Source of the DNA: Streptomyces sp. P3
GTDB lineage: Bacteria > Actinomycetota > Actinomycetes > Streptomycetales > Streptomycetaceae
Length of the DNA: 64,000 nucleotides
Direction: 5' to 3'
NCBI RefSeq assembly: GCF_003032475.1
Contig: NZ_CP028369.1
Location: 3,534,001 to 3,598,000, forward strand
Shown: in pieces, positions 18,626 to 27,987 of the stretch
Numbering within the stretch: position 1 is the first letter of the stretch
How the letters are laid out: each line of letters opens with the position of its first letter
Made by a program: the position numbers and the translations under genes
The notes under the pieces: model-generated
Told to the model about the DNA's origin: nothing
What the model saw: the letters and a program-made list of their open reading frames with translations, nothing else
The model's database searches: none

Positions 18626-19029
18626 CGGCGCGGAGGGCCACACCCCGCAGCCGGGGGCATCCCGGGGTTTCCCGGTGCCGCCGGTGTCCTCCCGGGCCTC
18701 CTGTTCCCCCGGTGCCCCTCCGCGGGGCTCCACCTCCCCCCGGTCTTCGCCCCTCAGTCTTCGGACCTCCGGTTCCCCGGACCCTTGGTGCTCCCGGGGC
18801 TCCGGTTCGCCGACGTTCTGCGTGGCGTCCGGCCCGTGCGCCGGACGCCGAAGGCGCCGATTCAACTCGGCCGGATTTCGGCCTTGCCGTGCCCCGTCCC
18901 TCCCGGGTCAATAAGACCGTAAGTTTCCGACGGACCGTCAGATTCACCCCCCACCGGCACCGGTGTCCGCACCCACCGTCCCGTTTCGGCCGTCCGTCTC
19001 CCCACATCCGGGAAGGAGCCGGAAACCCC
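18626..19029. other. 404-bp intergenic region before the secreted-protein cluster
   Basis: No convincing gene on either strand. The first two thirds is pyrimidine-rich on the plus strand (18650-18800), with many CCTCC and CCGGTT runs. Near 18910-18935 the composition drops (TCAATAAGACCGTAAGTTTCC) and a small GACGG-A-CCGTC inverted repeat occurs, so the promoter for the secreted protein at 19030 is probably here. A GGGAAGGAG RBS precedes that gene. Confidence 0.5.
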
Positions 19030-19506
19030 ATGAGAGGCAAGCGAATCGGATCAGGTGCGGCCATGCTGGCCGGGACCCTCGCGGTCACCGGACTGGCGTT
19101 CGCGCCCTCTGCCGCCGCCGTCAGCCCGGCGACGGCCACGTTCACCGCGAGCTGCGGTCTCTTCGGCGGTGGGGCGGCCACCCTCACGGCCACCCAGAGC
19201 GGCAGCGCCGCCACCCTCACCCTCACCTCGAGCGCGATCACCGCGCCCATCCCGATCAGCGCCAACAGCATCAACTCCACGCTCACGATGGCGAACTCGA
19301 CCGGAGCCGCGAGGGTCTTCTCCGGCGCGGTGAACCCCGCCATGGCGACCGGCGCGCCGATCACGGTCGGACCGCTCAACGGGACCGTGGCCTCGGGAGA
19401 CAGTCTCGACATCAACGGCGGCTCGCTGAAGATGGTCATCTTCGGGATCACCGTCACCTGCAAGGCGACCGGCCCGCAGGCGCCGGGGCCGTTCGTTTAC
19501 GACTGA
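19030..19506 (+). CDS. Small secreted Ser/Thr-rich protein, first gene of a WxL-like surface cluster
   Basis: 158-residue protein with a Sec signal peptide (MRGKR..., hydrophobic core, PSAAA-VS cleavage near residue 32). The mature part is all-beta in appearance, poor in charge, with two Cys residues (SCGLFGGGA near the start, VTCKATG near the end) likely to form one disulfide that closes the domain. No family assigned. Two more exported genes with WxL-system features follow in the same direction, so it may be part of the same surface complex. ATG at 19030 has GGGAAGGAG ten bases upstream. Confidence 0.75.
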   Translation: MRGKRIGSGAAMLAGTLAVTGLAFAPSAAAVSPATATFTASCGLFGGGAATLTATQSGSAATLTLTSSAITAPIPISANSINSTLTMANSTGAARVFSGAVNPAMATGAPITVGPLNGTVASGDSLDINGGSLKMVIFGITVTCKATGPQAPGPFVYD

Positions 19507-19542
19507 TAGCGGTCGGAAACCGTCCGGGCGGGCCGTCGGTTC

Positions 19543-19558
19543 TCCTGCTGCAGCAGGA
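19543..19558. repeat. 16-bp perfect palindrome
   Basis: TCCTGCTG followed immediately by its reverse complement CAGCAGGA, with no loop, located between the first and second secreted-protein genes. Could be an operator or a short hairpin affecting the downstream WxL gene. Unassigned. Confidence 0.45.
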
Positions 19559-19678
19559 AGCTGACGGTCCATCAGTTCGTTGGCGCGTTTCCATTGACTT
19601 CTTGCGCGTTCCGCATCTCAATGCCCCCTGTCGGCGCAGAAGAGCCGCTGCGCCCGCACCCTGGAGGAGGGGGCACCA

Positions 19679-21004
19679 ATGGGTTCGACACCCCGTAGTT
19701 CCCGAAGACGGCACTGGGCGTCACTGCTCGGGGCCACCGCGCTCGCGGTCACCGCGGGCGGGGCGCTGGCGTGTCCGGCCGGCGCCGCGACCGACGTCAG
19801 CTTCCCGACACACTGTGTTCCGCCGCCCATCGCCGGCATCCCGCCGATCGACGGCACCACCACCGCGAGGCTCGCGGTGAACGACACCACGCCCGAGGTC
19901 GGCGACACCGTCACCGTGACGTACACGGTGGTCTCGCCCGCCGCGAGCAACCCCACCGACCTGGCCCTGCCGGCCGACATCATGACGCCGACGGGCAAGG
20001 TCACCCTCGGTGGCGCGCAGACCGGCAGCATTACCCTGACGGGCCCGAAGAAGAACGACCCGGTGCCCGGCAAGGGCGTCTTCCCGTCGTTCTCCATGAC
20101 CGGCACGTTCACGGTCACCAGCCCCGGCGCGATCACCCTCTCGCCCGGCGACTACAACATCCACACCAGCTACATCCTCGAGCTGGACACCCCCTGCACG
20201 GTGACCAACCCGCCCGCCCCGGTGTCGGAGACGGTCACCGCGGCGGACAACCCGCCGGCCAACACCCGAGCCATCCAGCTGGGTTCGGCCTCCGGAAGCC
20301 CGGGGGCGAGCGTCGCGGTCACGGGCAGCGGTTTCACGCCGGGCGCGTCGGTCACCCTGGCCGGCCGGTCCGGATCCGCGCAGACCGCGGACACCGCGAC
20401 CGTGACCGCGAACGGGCAGGGGAACATCTCCGGCTCGCTCGTCGTCAGCGACCTCACCACCAACGGCGTGGTGGCGTACGAGGGGAGCGCCTGGAGCGCC
20501 GACCTCGGCGCCGGACCGGTCGCGTACGTCGTCATCGACGACCAGCCCGTGCCGGACGGCAGTCAGAAGGTGACCACCACGGTCCGCGCGGGCACGCTGT
20601 CGATGTCCCAGGCCGGGGACGCCGTCCAGCTGTCCAGGGTCGAGTTCGGCCAGGGCGGCGCCTCCACCGGCGCCCTGCAGACGGTCACCGTCAAGGACTT
20701 CCGCGGCGGACCCGCCGGCTGGTCCCTGACCGGCAAGGTCACCGACTTCAGCGGCTCCGGAGCCAAGATCGACGCCGGCAAACTGAGCTGGACGCCCGCG
20801 TGCACCACCAAGGCGGGCAGCCCGAGCACCTGTCAGGCCGGTTCGGCGGGCACGGTCGGCGCCTCGGGGGCGACCCTGGCGTCCACGCCCGACGGCACGG
20901 CCACCGGCGGCGAGTTCACCGCCAACGCGCAACTGTCCCTCGACGTACCGTCGTTCACGCCTCCGGGTACCTACGCCGGCGTCCTGACCCTCACGCTCAG
21001 CTGA
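19679..21004 (+). CDS. Secreted WxL-like domain protein
   Basis: 441-residue exported protein. It has a signal peptide (RRRHWASLLGATALAVTAG, Ala-rich cleavage near residue 37), an N-terminal beta-rich domain with Cys residues, an Ig-like IPT/neocarzinostatin-type section (GSASGSPGASVAVTGSGFTPGASVTL) and a C-terminal domain matching the WxL surface-anchoring fold: GWSLTGKVTDF contains the first W-S-L at 348-350. The family's second motif (WTL near the end) is replaced by LTLTLS at the extreme C-terminus. WxL proteins of Gram-positive bacteria bind cell-wall peptidoglycan or glycans non-covalently. The next gene encodes a WxL-interacting-type partner. Confidence 0.78.
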   Translation: MGSTPRSSRRRHWASLLGATALAVTAGGALACPAGAATDVSFPTHCVPPPIAGIPPIDGTTTARLAVNDTTPEVGDTVTVTYTVVSPAASNPTDLALPADIMTPTGKVTLGGAQTGSITLTGPKKNDPVPGKGVFPSFSMTGTFTVTSPGAITLSPGDYNIHTSYILELDTPCTVTNPPAPVSETVTAADNPPANTRAIQLGSASGSPGASVAVTGSGFTPGASVTLAGRSGSAQTADTATVTANGQGNISGSLVVSDLTTNGVVAYEGSAWSADLGAGPVAYVVIDDQPVPDGSQKVTTTVRAGTLSMSQAGDAVQLSRVEFGQGGASTGALQTVTVKDFRGGPAGWSLTGKVTDFSGSGAKIDAGKLSWTPACTTKAGSPSTCQAGSAGTVGASGATLASTPDGTATGGEFTANAQLSLDVPSFTPPGTYAGVLTLTLS

Positions 21005-21105
21005 GTTCACGCACCATGTCCACCGGTGGCCGGGCGCCCGCCCCACAGGTCCGCACCCGCCCGTCCACCCAGCCGTCGCAGCCCGTACGTGGGGGGTCCG
21101 CACCC

Positions 21106-22140
21106 ATGCGCAAGCCGTACGTCCTCCTCCTGCCGTTCCTGCTGGGCCTGCTGTTCGCCGCGCCCACGCCCGCACGGGCCGCCGACAACGGCAGCTGGTC
21201 CGTGTACCCCGTCGCCTCGGCCGTCGCCGCGCGGCCCTATTTCTACGTCTCGGCCGATCCCGGCCAGACGATCGAGGACAAGGTCGTCGTCGCCAACAAG
21301 ACCGACGCCCCCCTCACCTTCCGGCTGTACGCGGCCGACGCCTACAACACCGCACGCGACGGCGGGTTCGCCGTCAGGTCGGCGGGGGAGCGGATGCGGG
21401 GCGTGGGCGCGTGGGCCGAGCTGTCACGGGACCGGATCACCGTGCCCGGCCGCGGTGCCGTCACCGTGCCGTTCACCGTCCGGGTGCCCGAGGGCGCCGA
21501 GCCGGGCGATCATCCGGGGGCCGTCGTCGCCCTCGACGAACGCGTCGAGCGGGGCGACGGCTCGGTCGCGCTCGGCGTGCAGCGGGCGGTCGCCGCCCGT
21601 GTCTACCTCCAGGTCGGCGGACCCACCCTGCCCGCGCTCGCCGTGGAGGACGTCGGAATCAGCCACCACCAGCCGCTGGTGCCGGGCTTCGGCGACAGCA
21701 CGGCGACGATCTCCTACACCCTGCACAACACCGGCAACGTGACCCTCGATCCGAAGGTGCGGCTGACGGCGCGGGGACTGTTCGGCCGCACGCTCCTCGA
21801 CCGTCGCCTCACGAAGGTCCCCTCCCAGCTCCTGCCCGGCCAGCGCGTCCGCCTCACCGAACGCTGGACCGACGCCCCGCACCTCGACCGGACGGACGTG
21901 AAGCTGACGGCGACGGCCACGAGGACGCAGGAGTCGGCGACCGCGTCGTTCGTGGCGGCTCCGTGGCTGGTCCTGGCGGTCGTGGCGATCGGGACCGCGA
22001 CGGGGGTGTGGCTCTTGATCAGGCGCCGGGGAAGGCGTCCTGAAGGGGCGCGGGGAGCCGGCGCCGGGCGGCTCCGCCGCGGGGCGCGGCCGGCCCCCGC
22101 TCACCCGCGGACGAGAATCGGCCAGACCGCCGGAGGCTAG
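21106..22140 (+). CDS. DUF916-like WxL-interacting protein, C-terminally membrane-anchored
   Basis: 344-residue protein: signal peptide (MRKPYVLLLPFLLGLLFAAP...ARA), a first beta-sandwich (FYVSADPGQTIEDKVVVANKTDAPLTF, the DUF916/WxLIP peptidoglycan-binding type, residues about 30-150), a second sandwich with the TISYTLHNTGNVTLDPKV segment (about 180-280), one transmembrane helix (WLVLAVVAIGTATGVWLLI, about 287-305) and a basic Arg/Pro-rich cytoplasmic tail. This is the WxL-interacting architecture known from Firmicutes. The ATG at 21106 gives a clean signal peptide with a G-rich RBS; an ATG at 21016 would bury it. Confidence 0.8.
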   Translation: MRKPYVLLLPFLLGLLFAAPTPARAADNGSWSVYPVASAVAARPYFYVSADPGQTIEDKVVVANKTDAPLTFRLYAADAYNTARDGGFAVRSAGERMRGVGAWAELSRDRITVPGRGAVTVPFTVRVPEGAEPGDHPGAVVALDERVERGDGSVALGVQRAVAARVYLQVGGPTLPALAVEDVGISHHQPLVPGFGDSTATISYTLHNTGNVTLDPKVRLTARGLFGRTLLDRRLTKVPSQLLPGQRVRLTERWTDAPHLDRTDVKLTATATRTQESATASFVAAPWLVLAVVAIGTATGVWLLIRRRGRRPEGARGAGAGRLRRGARPAPAHPRTRIGQTAGG

Positions 22141-22153
22141 TGCCGTTGCAGTA

Positions 22154-23833
<1,680 letters not shown>

Positions 23834-23845
23834 TCACCGGCCCGC

Positions 23846-23883
23846 GTTTCCTCCAGCGCACATGTGTGTTTCCGTGAGGTTTC
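23846..23883 (-). promoter_or_regulatory. Predicted GlnR box upstream of amtB-glnK
   Basis: Read on the amtB strand, pentamers GAAAC (23883-23879), GAAAC (23872-23868), GTGCG (23861-23857) and GAAAC (23850-23846) follow one another at exact 11-bp intervals, matching the GlnR consensus gTnAC-n6-GaAAC-n6-GtnAC-n6-GAAAC at most positions. A further GAAAC/GCAAC pair at 23899-23884 has the same 11-bp spacing. It lies 47-84 bp before the amtB start, where GlnR activates amtB in Streptomyces. Confidence 0.65.
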
Positions 23884-23972
23884 GTTGCGTGGAGGTTTCC
23901 GGGAGCTCACCGCCCGGGGCCCTACCGCTCGTGTGTACGGCGGTGCTTTGCGGATCAGGGAGAATGGGGGCC

Positions 23973-24926
23973 ATGAGCGTTCGCAACCAGTCATCCGAGC
24001 AGTCGGCCGAGTCCGTACACCGTGCCGGCTTCGCCTGCTTCGTGGGCCGCCCCAACGCCGGCAAGTCCACCCTCACGAACGCTCTGGTCGGGAAGAAGGT
24101 GGCGATCACCTCGAACCGTCCGCAGACCACGCGGCACACCGTGCGGGGCATCGTGCACCGTCCCGAGGCCCAGCTGATCCTGGTGGACACGCCGGGGCTG
24201 CACAAGCCGCGCACCCTGCTCGGCGAGCGGCTGAACGACGTCGTGCGCGCCACCTGGGCCGAGGTCGACGTCATCGGCTTCTGCCTGCCGGCCAACGAGA
24301 AGCTGGGCCCCGGCGACCGGTTCATCGCCAAGGAGCTGGCCGGGATCAAGCGGACGCCGAAGGTCGCGGTCGTCACCAAGACCGACCTGGTGGACTCCAA
24401 GGCGCTCGCCGAGCAGCTCATCGCGATCGACCAGCTCGGCAAGGAGCTGGGCTTCGAGTGGGCGGAGATCGTGCCGGTCTCGGCGGTGGGCGACCAGCAG
24501 GTCGGGCTGCTGGCCGACCTGCTCGTGCCGATGCTCCCCGAGAGCCCGCCGCTCTACCCCGAGGGCGACCTGACCGACGAGCCCGAGCAGGTGATGGTCG
24601 CCGAGCTGATCCGGGAGGCGGCGCTGGAGGGCGTCCGCGACGAGCTGCCGCACTCCATCGCGGTCGTCGTCGAGGAGATGCTCCCGCGGGAGGACCGCCC
24701 CGCCGAGAAGCCGCTGCTCGACATCCACGCCAACATCTACATCGAGCGTCCCAGCCAGAAGGGCATCATCATCGGCCCCAAGGGCAAGCGCCTGAAGGAC
24801 GTCGGCATCAAGTCCCGCAAGCAGATCGAGGCGCTGCTGGGCACGCCGGTCTTCCTGGACCTGCACGTGAAGGTGGCCAAGGACTGGCAGCGCGACCCCA
24901 AGCAGCTGCGCAAACTGGGCTTCTGA
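23973..24926 (+). CDS. era: GTPase Era
   Basis: 317-residue Ras-like GTPase with KH domain that binds 16S rRNA 3' end and aids 30S assembly. GTPase motifs are GRPNAGKS (25-32), QTTRHT, DTPGLHK and TKTD; the KH2 domain includes IHANIYIERPSQKGIIIGPKG and ends LGTPVFLDLHVKVAKDWQ. I chose the second ATG (MSVRNQ), the usual family start; ATG 23964 would add three residues. Conserved position after ybeY and the CBS-domain protein, here separated by the surface cluster and amtB-glnK. Confidence 0.95.
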   Translation: MSVRNQSSEQSAESVHRAGFACFVGRPNAGKSTLTNALVGKKVAITSNRPQTTRHTVRGIVHRPEAQLILVDTPGLHKPRTLLGERLNDVVRATWAEVDVIGFCLPANEKLGPGDRFIAKELAGIKRTPKVAVVTKTDLVDSKALAEQLIAIDQLGKELGFEWAEIVPVSAVGDQQVGLLADLLVPMLPESPPLYPEGDLTDEPEQVMVAELIREAALEGVRDELPHSIAVVVEEMLPREDRPAEKPLLDIHANIYIERPSQKGIIIGPKGKRLKDVGIKSRKQIEALLGTPVFLDLHVKVAKDWQRDPKQLRKLGF

Positions 24927-25062
24927 GGGTTTCCGGGGGCTCACAGGCGGCGGCCCGGCGCCGTCGGAGGGGGACGAGCCGGGCCCGCGGACCGTACGGC
25001 CTGCGCATGTCGTCGGTGTCCGGGCGCGTTCCCCGGGAGTACGGCGACCGTCGGCCGGTGCC

Positions 25063-26322
25063 TCAGTCCACCCCCCTGATCCGCCCCACCAGCACCGCTC
25101 CCGCCAGGCAGATCACGGCGGACACCAGGTACAGCACCCGGTAGCCGCCCAGGTACGTCACGATCGGGGCGGCCAGGGCGGGCGCGGCGACCTGGGGCAG
25201 GGCGTTGGCCACGTTGATGACGCCCAGGTCCTTGCCCCGGTCCGCGGCCTTCGGCAGCACGTCCGTCATCAGCGCGAAGTCGACCGAGGTGAACACGCCG
25301 AAGCCGACGCCCAGCACCGCCGACGCCACGATCGCCCCCGGCCAGGTCTGCCAGGCGGCCAGCATCGCCGTCGCCACCGCCATCAGCACGCCCGACCAGA
25401 TCACGAACGGCTTGCGCCGGCCGATCCGGTCCGACCAGACGCCGCCGACGACGACCGTGGCGAGCAGCGTCAGCCCGTTCACCGCGGTCAGGATCAGCAC
25501 GCCGCCTTCGGGGTCGGCGTGGTGCAGGCGGTCGCGCAGGTAGTAGAGGAGGTAGAGCAGCACCAGCGCGTTGCTCAGGTTCATCAGGAAGCGGGTCAGC
25601 CACGCCCACCCGAGGTCGGGGTACCGGCGCGGGCTCAGCCAGAAGCCGGCCGCGAAACCCCGCCAGGACCAGGCCGGCCGGTCCTCCTCCGCCAGCCGCA
25701 GGTCCTCGTACCGCAGCACGTACGGCAGCACGCCCAGCGCCGTGAAGACCGCGCACGCCACATATCCCGCCCCGACGCCCCCGGCGGCCGTCGCGAGCCC
25801 CGTGCCGCCGACCACGCCGAGGATCTGCGCGACGCCCAGCCAGCCGCCCACCGAGCCCCGCTGGAACCGGGGGACCCGGTCGGGGACGGCCGCCGTCACC
25901 GCCGCGAAGGCCGCGTTCAGCGTCAGCTGCACCAGGCACCAGCCCAGCGCCATCGTCCACACCCCGCGCGCGCCCGCGAGCAGCAGCAGCGACAGGGCGC
26001 CGCCCGCCGTCCCGGCCACGATCCACGGGGTGCGGCGGCCCCGGCGCGACGTCGTGCGGTCCGACAGCGCGCCGAAGAGCGGGTTCGCCGCCAGTGAGAC
26101 GACCGCGCCGACGCCCGTCACCCAGGCCAGCATCGCCTCCTTCGACATGCCGGAGCCGGGCGCGAAGTCCTCGGCCTGGGAGGCCAGCAGGATCTGCAGG
26201 GGGCCGTACCAGCCCACCCAGATCGCCCCGTTGGCGAGGGACAGGGCCGACGTCCAGCCGCGGCCCACCCGTTCGACGGGCTCGGCCAGCGCGGCCGTCC
26301 GGGCCCTGTCCGCCGTGGTCAT
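25063..26322 (-). CDS. MFS/GPH-type sugar transporter
   Basis: 419-residue membrane protein with about twelve hydrophobic segments and the MFS loops GALSDRTTSRRGRRTPWIV and GVWSDRIGRRKPFV. Resemblance is to the SLC45/glycoside-pentoside-hexuronide branch that moves sugars with protons. Its ATG overlaps the stop of the GH1 glucosidase gene (ATGA), so it probably imports the beta-glucoside or product handled by that enzyme. Substrate is inferred from this pairing only. Converges on era with about 136 bp between. Confidence 0.85.
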   Translation of the reverse strand: MTTADRARTAALAEPVERVGRGWTSALSLANGAIWVGWYGPLQILLASQAEDFAPGSGMSKEAMLAWVTGVGAVVSLAANPLFGALSDRTTSRRGRRTPWIVAGTAGGALSLLLLAGARGVWTMALGWCLVQLTLNAAFAAVTAAVPDRVPRFQRGSVGGWLGVAQILGVVGGTGLATAAGGVGAGYVACAVFTALGVLPYVLRYEDLRLAEEDRPAWSWRGFAAGFWLSPRRYPDLGWAWLTRFLMNLSNALVLLYLLYYLRDRLHHADPEGGVLILTAVNGLTLLATVVVGGVWSDRIGRRKPFVIWSGVLMAVATAMLAAWQTWPGAIVASAVLGVGFGVFTSVDFALMTDVLPKAADRGKDLGVINVANALPQVAAPALAAPIVTYLGGYRVLYLVSAVICLAGAVLVGRIRGVD

Positions 26323-27641
26323 CCCTGCGCCTGGAGGACGTCCCGCAGCCAGGCGTAGGAGGCCTTCGGGGTGCGGACCTGCGTCGCGAAGTCGACGTGC
26401 ACGAGGCCGAAGCGCCGTGCGTAGCCCTCCGCCCACTCGAAGTTGTCCAGCAGCGACCAGACGAAGTAGCCGCGCACGTCCACGCCGGCCTCCAGGGCCC
26501 GGTGCAGGGCGCGGAGGTGACCGTCCAGGTAGGCGATCCGGGCCTGGTCGTCGAGGCCCTCGTAGGAGCAGCCGTTCTCGGTGATGACGACCGGCGGGAG
26601 GCGGTCGCCGTAGCGGTCCTTGAAGGTCGTCAGGAGCTCGGTCAGGCCCTCGGGGACCACCGGCCAGCCGAAGTCGGTCACCGGGACGCCCTCGATCTCC
26701 CGCACCGAGAAGGGGAGTTCGGCCGGCATGGTGATCCCGCCGAACTCGATCTCGGTGCCCTGCGGGGCGCCGACCCGGGTCGGGGCGTAGTAGTTGACGC
26801 CGTACCAGTCGAGCGGTTCGCCGATGATCTTCAGGTCGGCCGCGACGTCGCCCGGCATCAGTTCGCCGAGGCCCTCCGGGTACGCGCCGAGCAGCAGCGG
26901 CTCCGCGAACAGGCGGTTGAGCAGGAGGTCGTAGAACGCCGCCGCCTCCAGGTCGGCGGATTCCTGCGAGGCCGGCCAGGTCGGGCCGTGCGAGTTGGCG
27001 ATGCCGATGTCCGCGGCGCCGGCCGCGCGCAGCGCCTGCACGGCGAGACCGTGGCCGAGCAACTGGTGGTGGGCGGCCGGCAGCGCGTCGAAGAGGAGCT
27101 GCTTGCCGGGGGCGTGGGTGCCGAGTGCGTGGCCCAGCAGGGTGTGCTCGGCGGGCTCGTTGAGGGTGATCCACTTCGTGACGCGGTCCCCGAGCCGGTC
27201 CACCACCACGGACGCGTACTGCGCGAACCGGGACGCCGTGTCCCGCTCCAGCCAGTCCAGGTCCGCCGGCAGGTCCCAGTGGAAGAGGGTGGGGACCGGG
27301 CGGACGCCCGCCGCCAGCAGCTCGTCCACGAGACGGTCGTAGAAGTCGAGGCCGCCCGGGGCGTTGACCCGCGGCCAGGAGACGGAGAAGCGGTAGGAGT
27401 TGACGCCGAGGCCCGCGAGGAGGGCCACGTCCTCGCCGTGGCGGCGGACGTGGTCGCACGCCACAGCCGCCGTGGAGCCGTCCTTCACCCGTCCCGGCTC
27501 GGCCGTGAAGACGTCCCACACGGACGGGTCGCGCTCCTCCACCGCGCCTTCGATCTGGTGTGCGGACGTGGACACGCCCCACAGGAAGTCCGCCGGGAAC
27601 CGGGGGATCGGATGCGCCGCCTCGCGCGGATCGTTCGCCAT
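26319..27641 (-). CDS. GH1 beta-glucosidase
   Basis: Family 1 glycoside hydrolase, retaining, cytoplasmic (no signal peptide), about 440 residues. N-terminal signature FLWGVSTSAHQIEGA; acid/base Glu162 in TLNEP; nucleophile Glu355 in ITENG; C-terminal SLLDNFEWAEGY. It likely hydrolyses imported cellobiose-like beta-glucosides. I place the start at ATG 27641, because a promoter whose -10 box overlaps the earlier ATG (27653) would start transcription at this base (leaderless); if that is wrong, the protein gains four residues. It is coupled with the downstream MFS gene. Confidence 0.92.
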   Translation of the reverse strand: MANDPREAAHPIPRFPADFLWGVSTSAHQIEGAVEERDPSVWDVFTAEPGRVKDGSTAAVACDHVRRHGEDVALLAGLGVNSYRFSVSWPRVNAPGGLDFYDRLVDELLAAGVRPVPTLFHWDLPADLDWLERDTASRFAQYASVVVDRLGDRVTKWITLNEPAEHTLLGHALGTHAPGKQLLFDALPAAHHQLLGHGLAVQALRAAGAADIGIANSHGPTWPASQESADLEAAAFYDLLLNRLFAEPLLLGAYPEGLGELMPGDVAADLKIIGEPLDWYGVNYYAPTRVGAPQGTEIEFGGITMPAELPFSVREIEGVPVTDFGWPVVPEGLTELLTTFKDRYGDRLPPVVITENGCSYEGLDDQARIAYLDGHLRALHRALEAGVDVRGYFVWSLLDNFEWAEGYARRFGLVHVDFATQVRTPKASYAWLRDVLQAQG

Positions 27642-27648
27642 GGTCGGG

Positions 27649-27678
27649 ATCATCCTTACCGATGGGTAAGGAAGTCAA
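27649..27678 (-). promoter_or_regulatory. Predicted leaderless promoter with operator for GH1-MFS operon
   Basis: On the minus strand TTGACT (27678-27673), an 18-bp spacer and GATGAT (27654-27649) form a promoter; seven bases then lead to ATG 27641. The palindrome CCTTACC-gatg-GGTAAGG (27654-27671) fills the spacer between the -35 and -10, so a repressor there would block transcription; another CCTTAC half-site lies at 27682-27687. The element differs from the CebR operator of Streptomyces cellobiose genes. Predicted from sequence alone. Confidence 0.55.
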
Positions 27679-27699
27679 CGTCCTTACGGCAACTGCCGA

Positions 27700-27966
27700 T
27701 CAGGCGCCTTCCTTCAGCACTCTCGTGATCAGTTCGCGCTGCTGCGACGTCAGCCGCGGGTCGGCCGCGTGGACGGTCCTCCCGTCCACCGTGATCTCGT
27801 ATCGGAAGCCGTCCGGCACGCCCTGCGGGGGTGTGCCCCGGCCGGCGGCGACCGCCTGCTCGGCCAGGGCGTGCCACTCGTCGGCGTCGGGCCGCCCCGC
27901 CGTGTCCACCTCGGCCTGCCGCTCGATGCCCGCGAACCCGCCCGTGCGCCTCACCTGAATACGCAT
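27700..27966 (-). CDS. Emfourin-type protealysin inhibitor
   Basis: 88-residue acidic-basic protein starting MRIQVRRTGGFAGIERQAEVD, the hallmark of emfourin, the proteinaceous inhibitor partnered with protealysin-like M4 peptidases. It lies 21 bp downstream of such a peptidase gene on the same strand, exactly the arrangement of the protealysin operon known from Serratia. No signal peptide, so it acts in the cytoplasm, likely keeping the neighbouring peptidase inactive. Call depends on the N-terminal motif plus context. Confidence 0.82.
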   Translation of the reverse strand: MRIQVRRTGGFAGIERQAEVDTAGRPDADEWHALAEQAVAAGRGTPPQGVPDGFRYEITVDGRTVHAADPRLTSQQRELITRVLKEGA

Positions 27967-27987
27967 GGGTCCCTGTGTAGTACGGAA

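Noticed and set aside
18712..19029. An N-terminal extension of the secreted protein from 18712
   Set aside because: It would add over 100 Arg/Pro-rich residues ahead of a clean signal peptide with its own RBS at 19030.
25063..27678. Single 871-residue minus-strand frame across the MFS and GH1 genes
   Set aside because: The part upstream of 26322 is a shadow of the GH1 gene, which is complete in another frame with both catalytic Glu residues.
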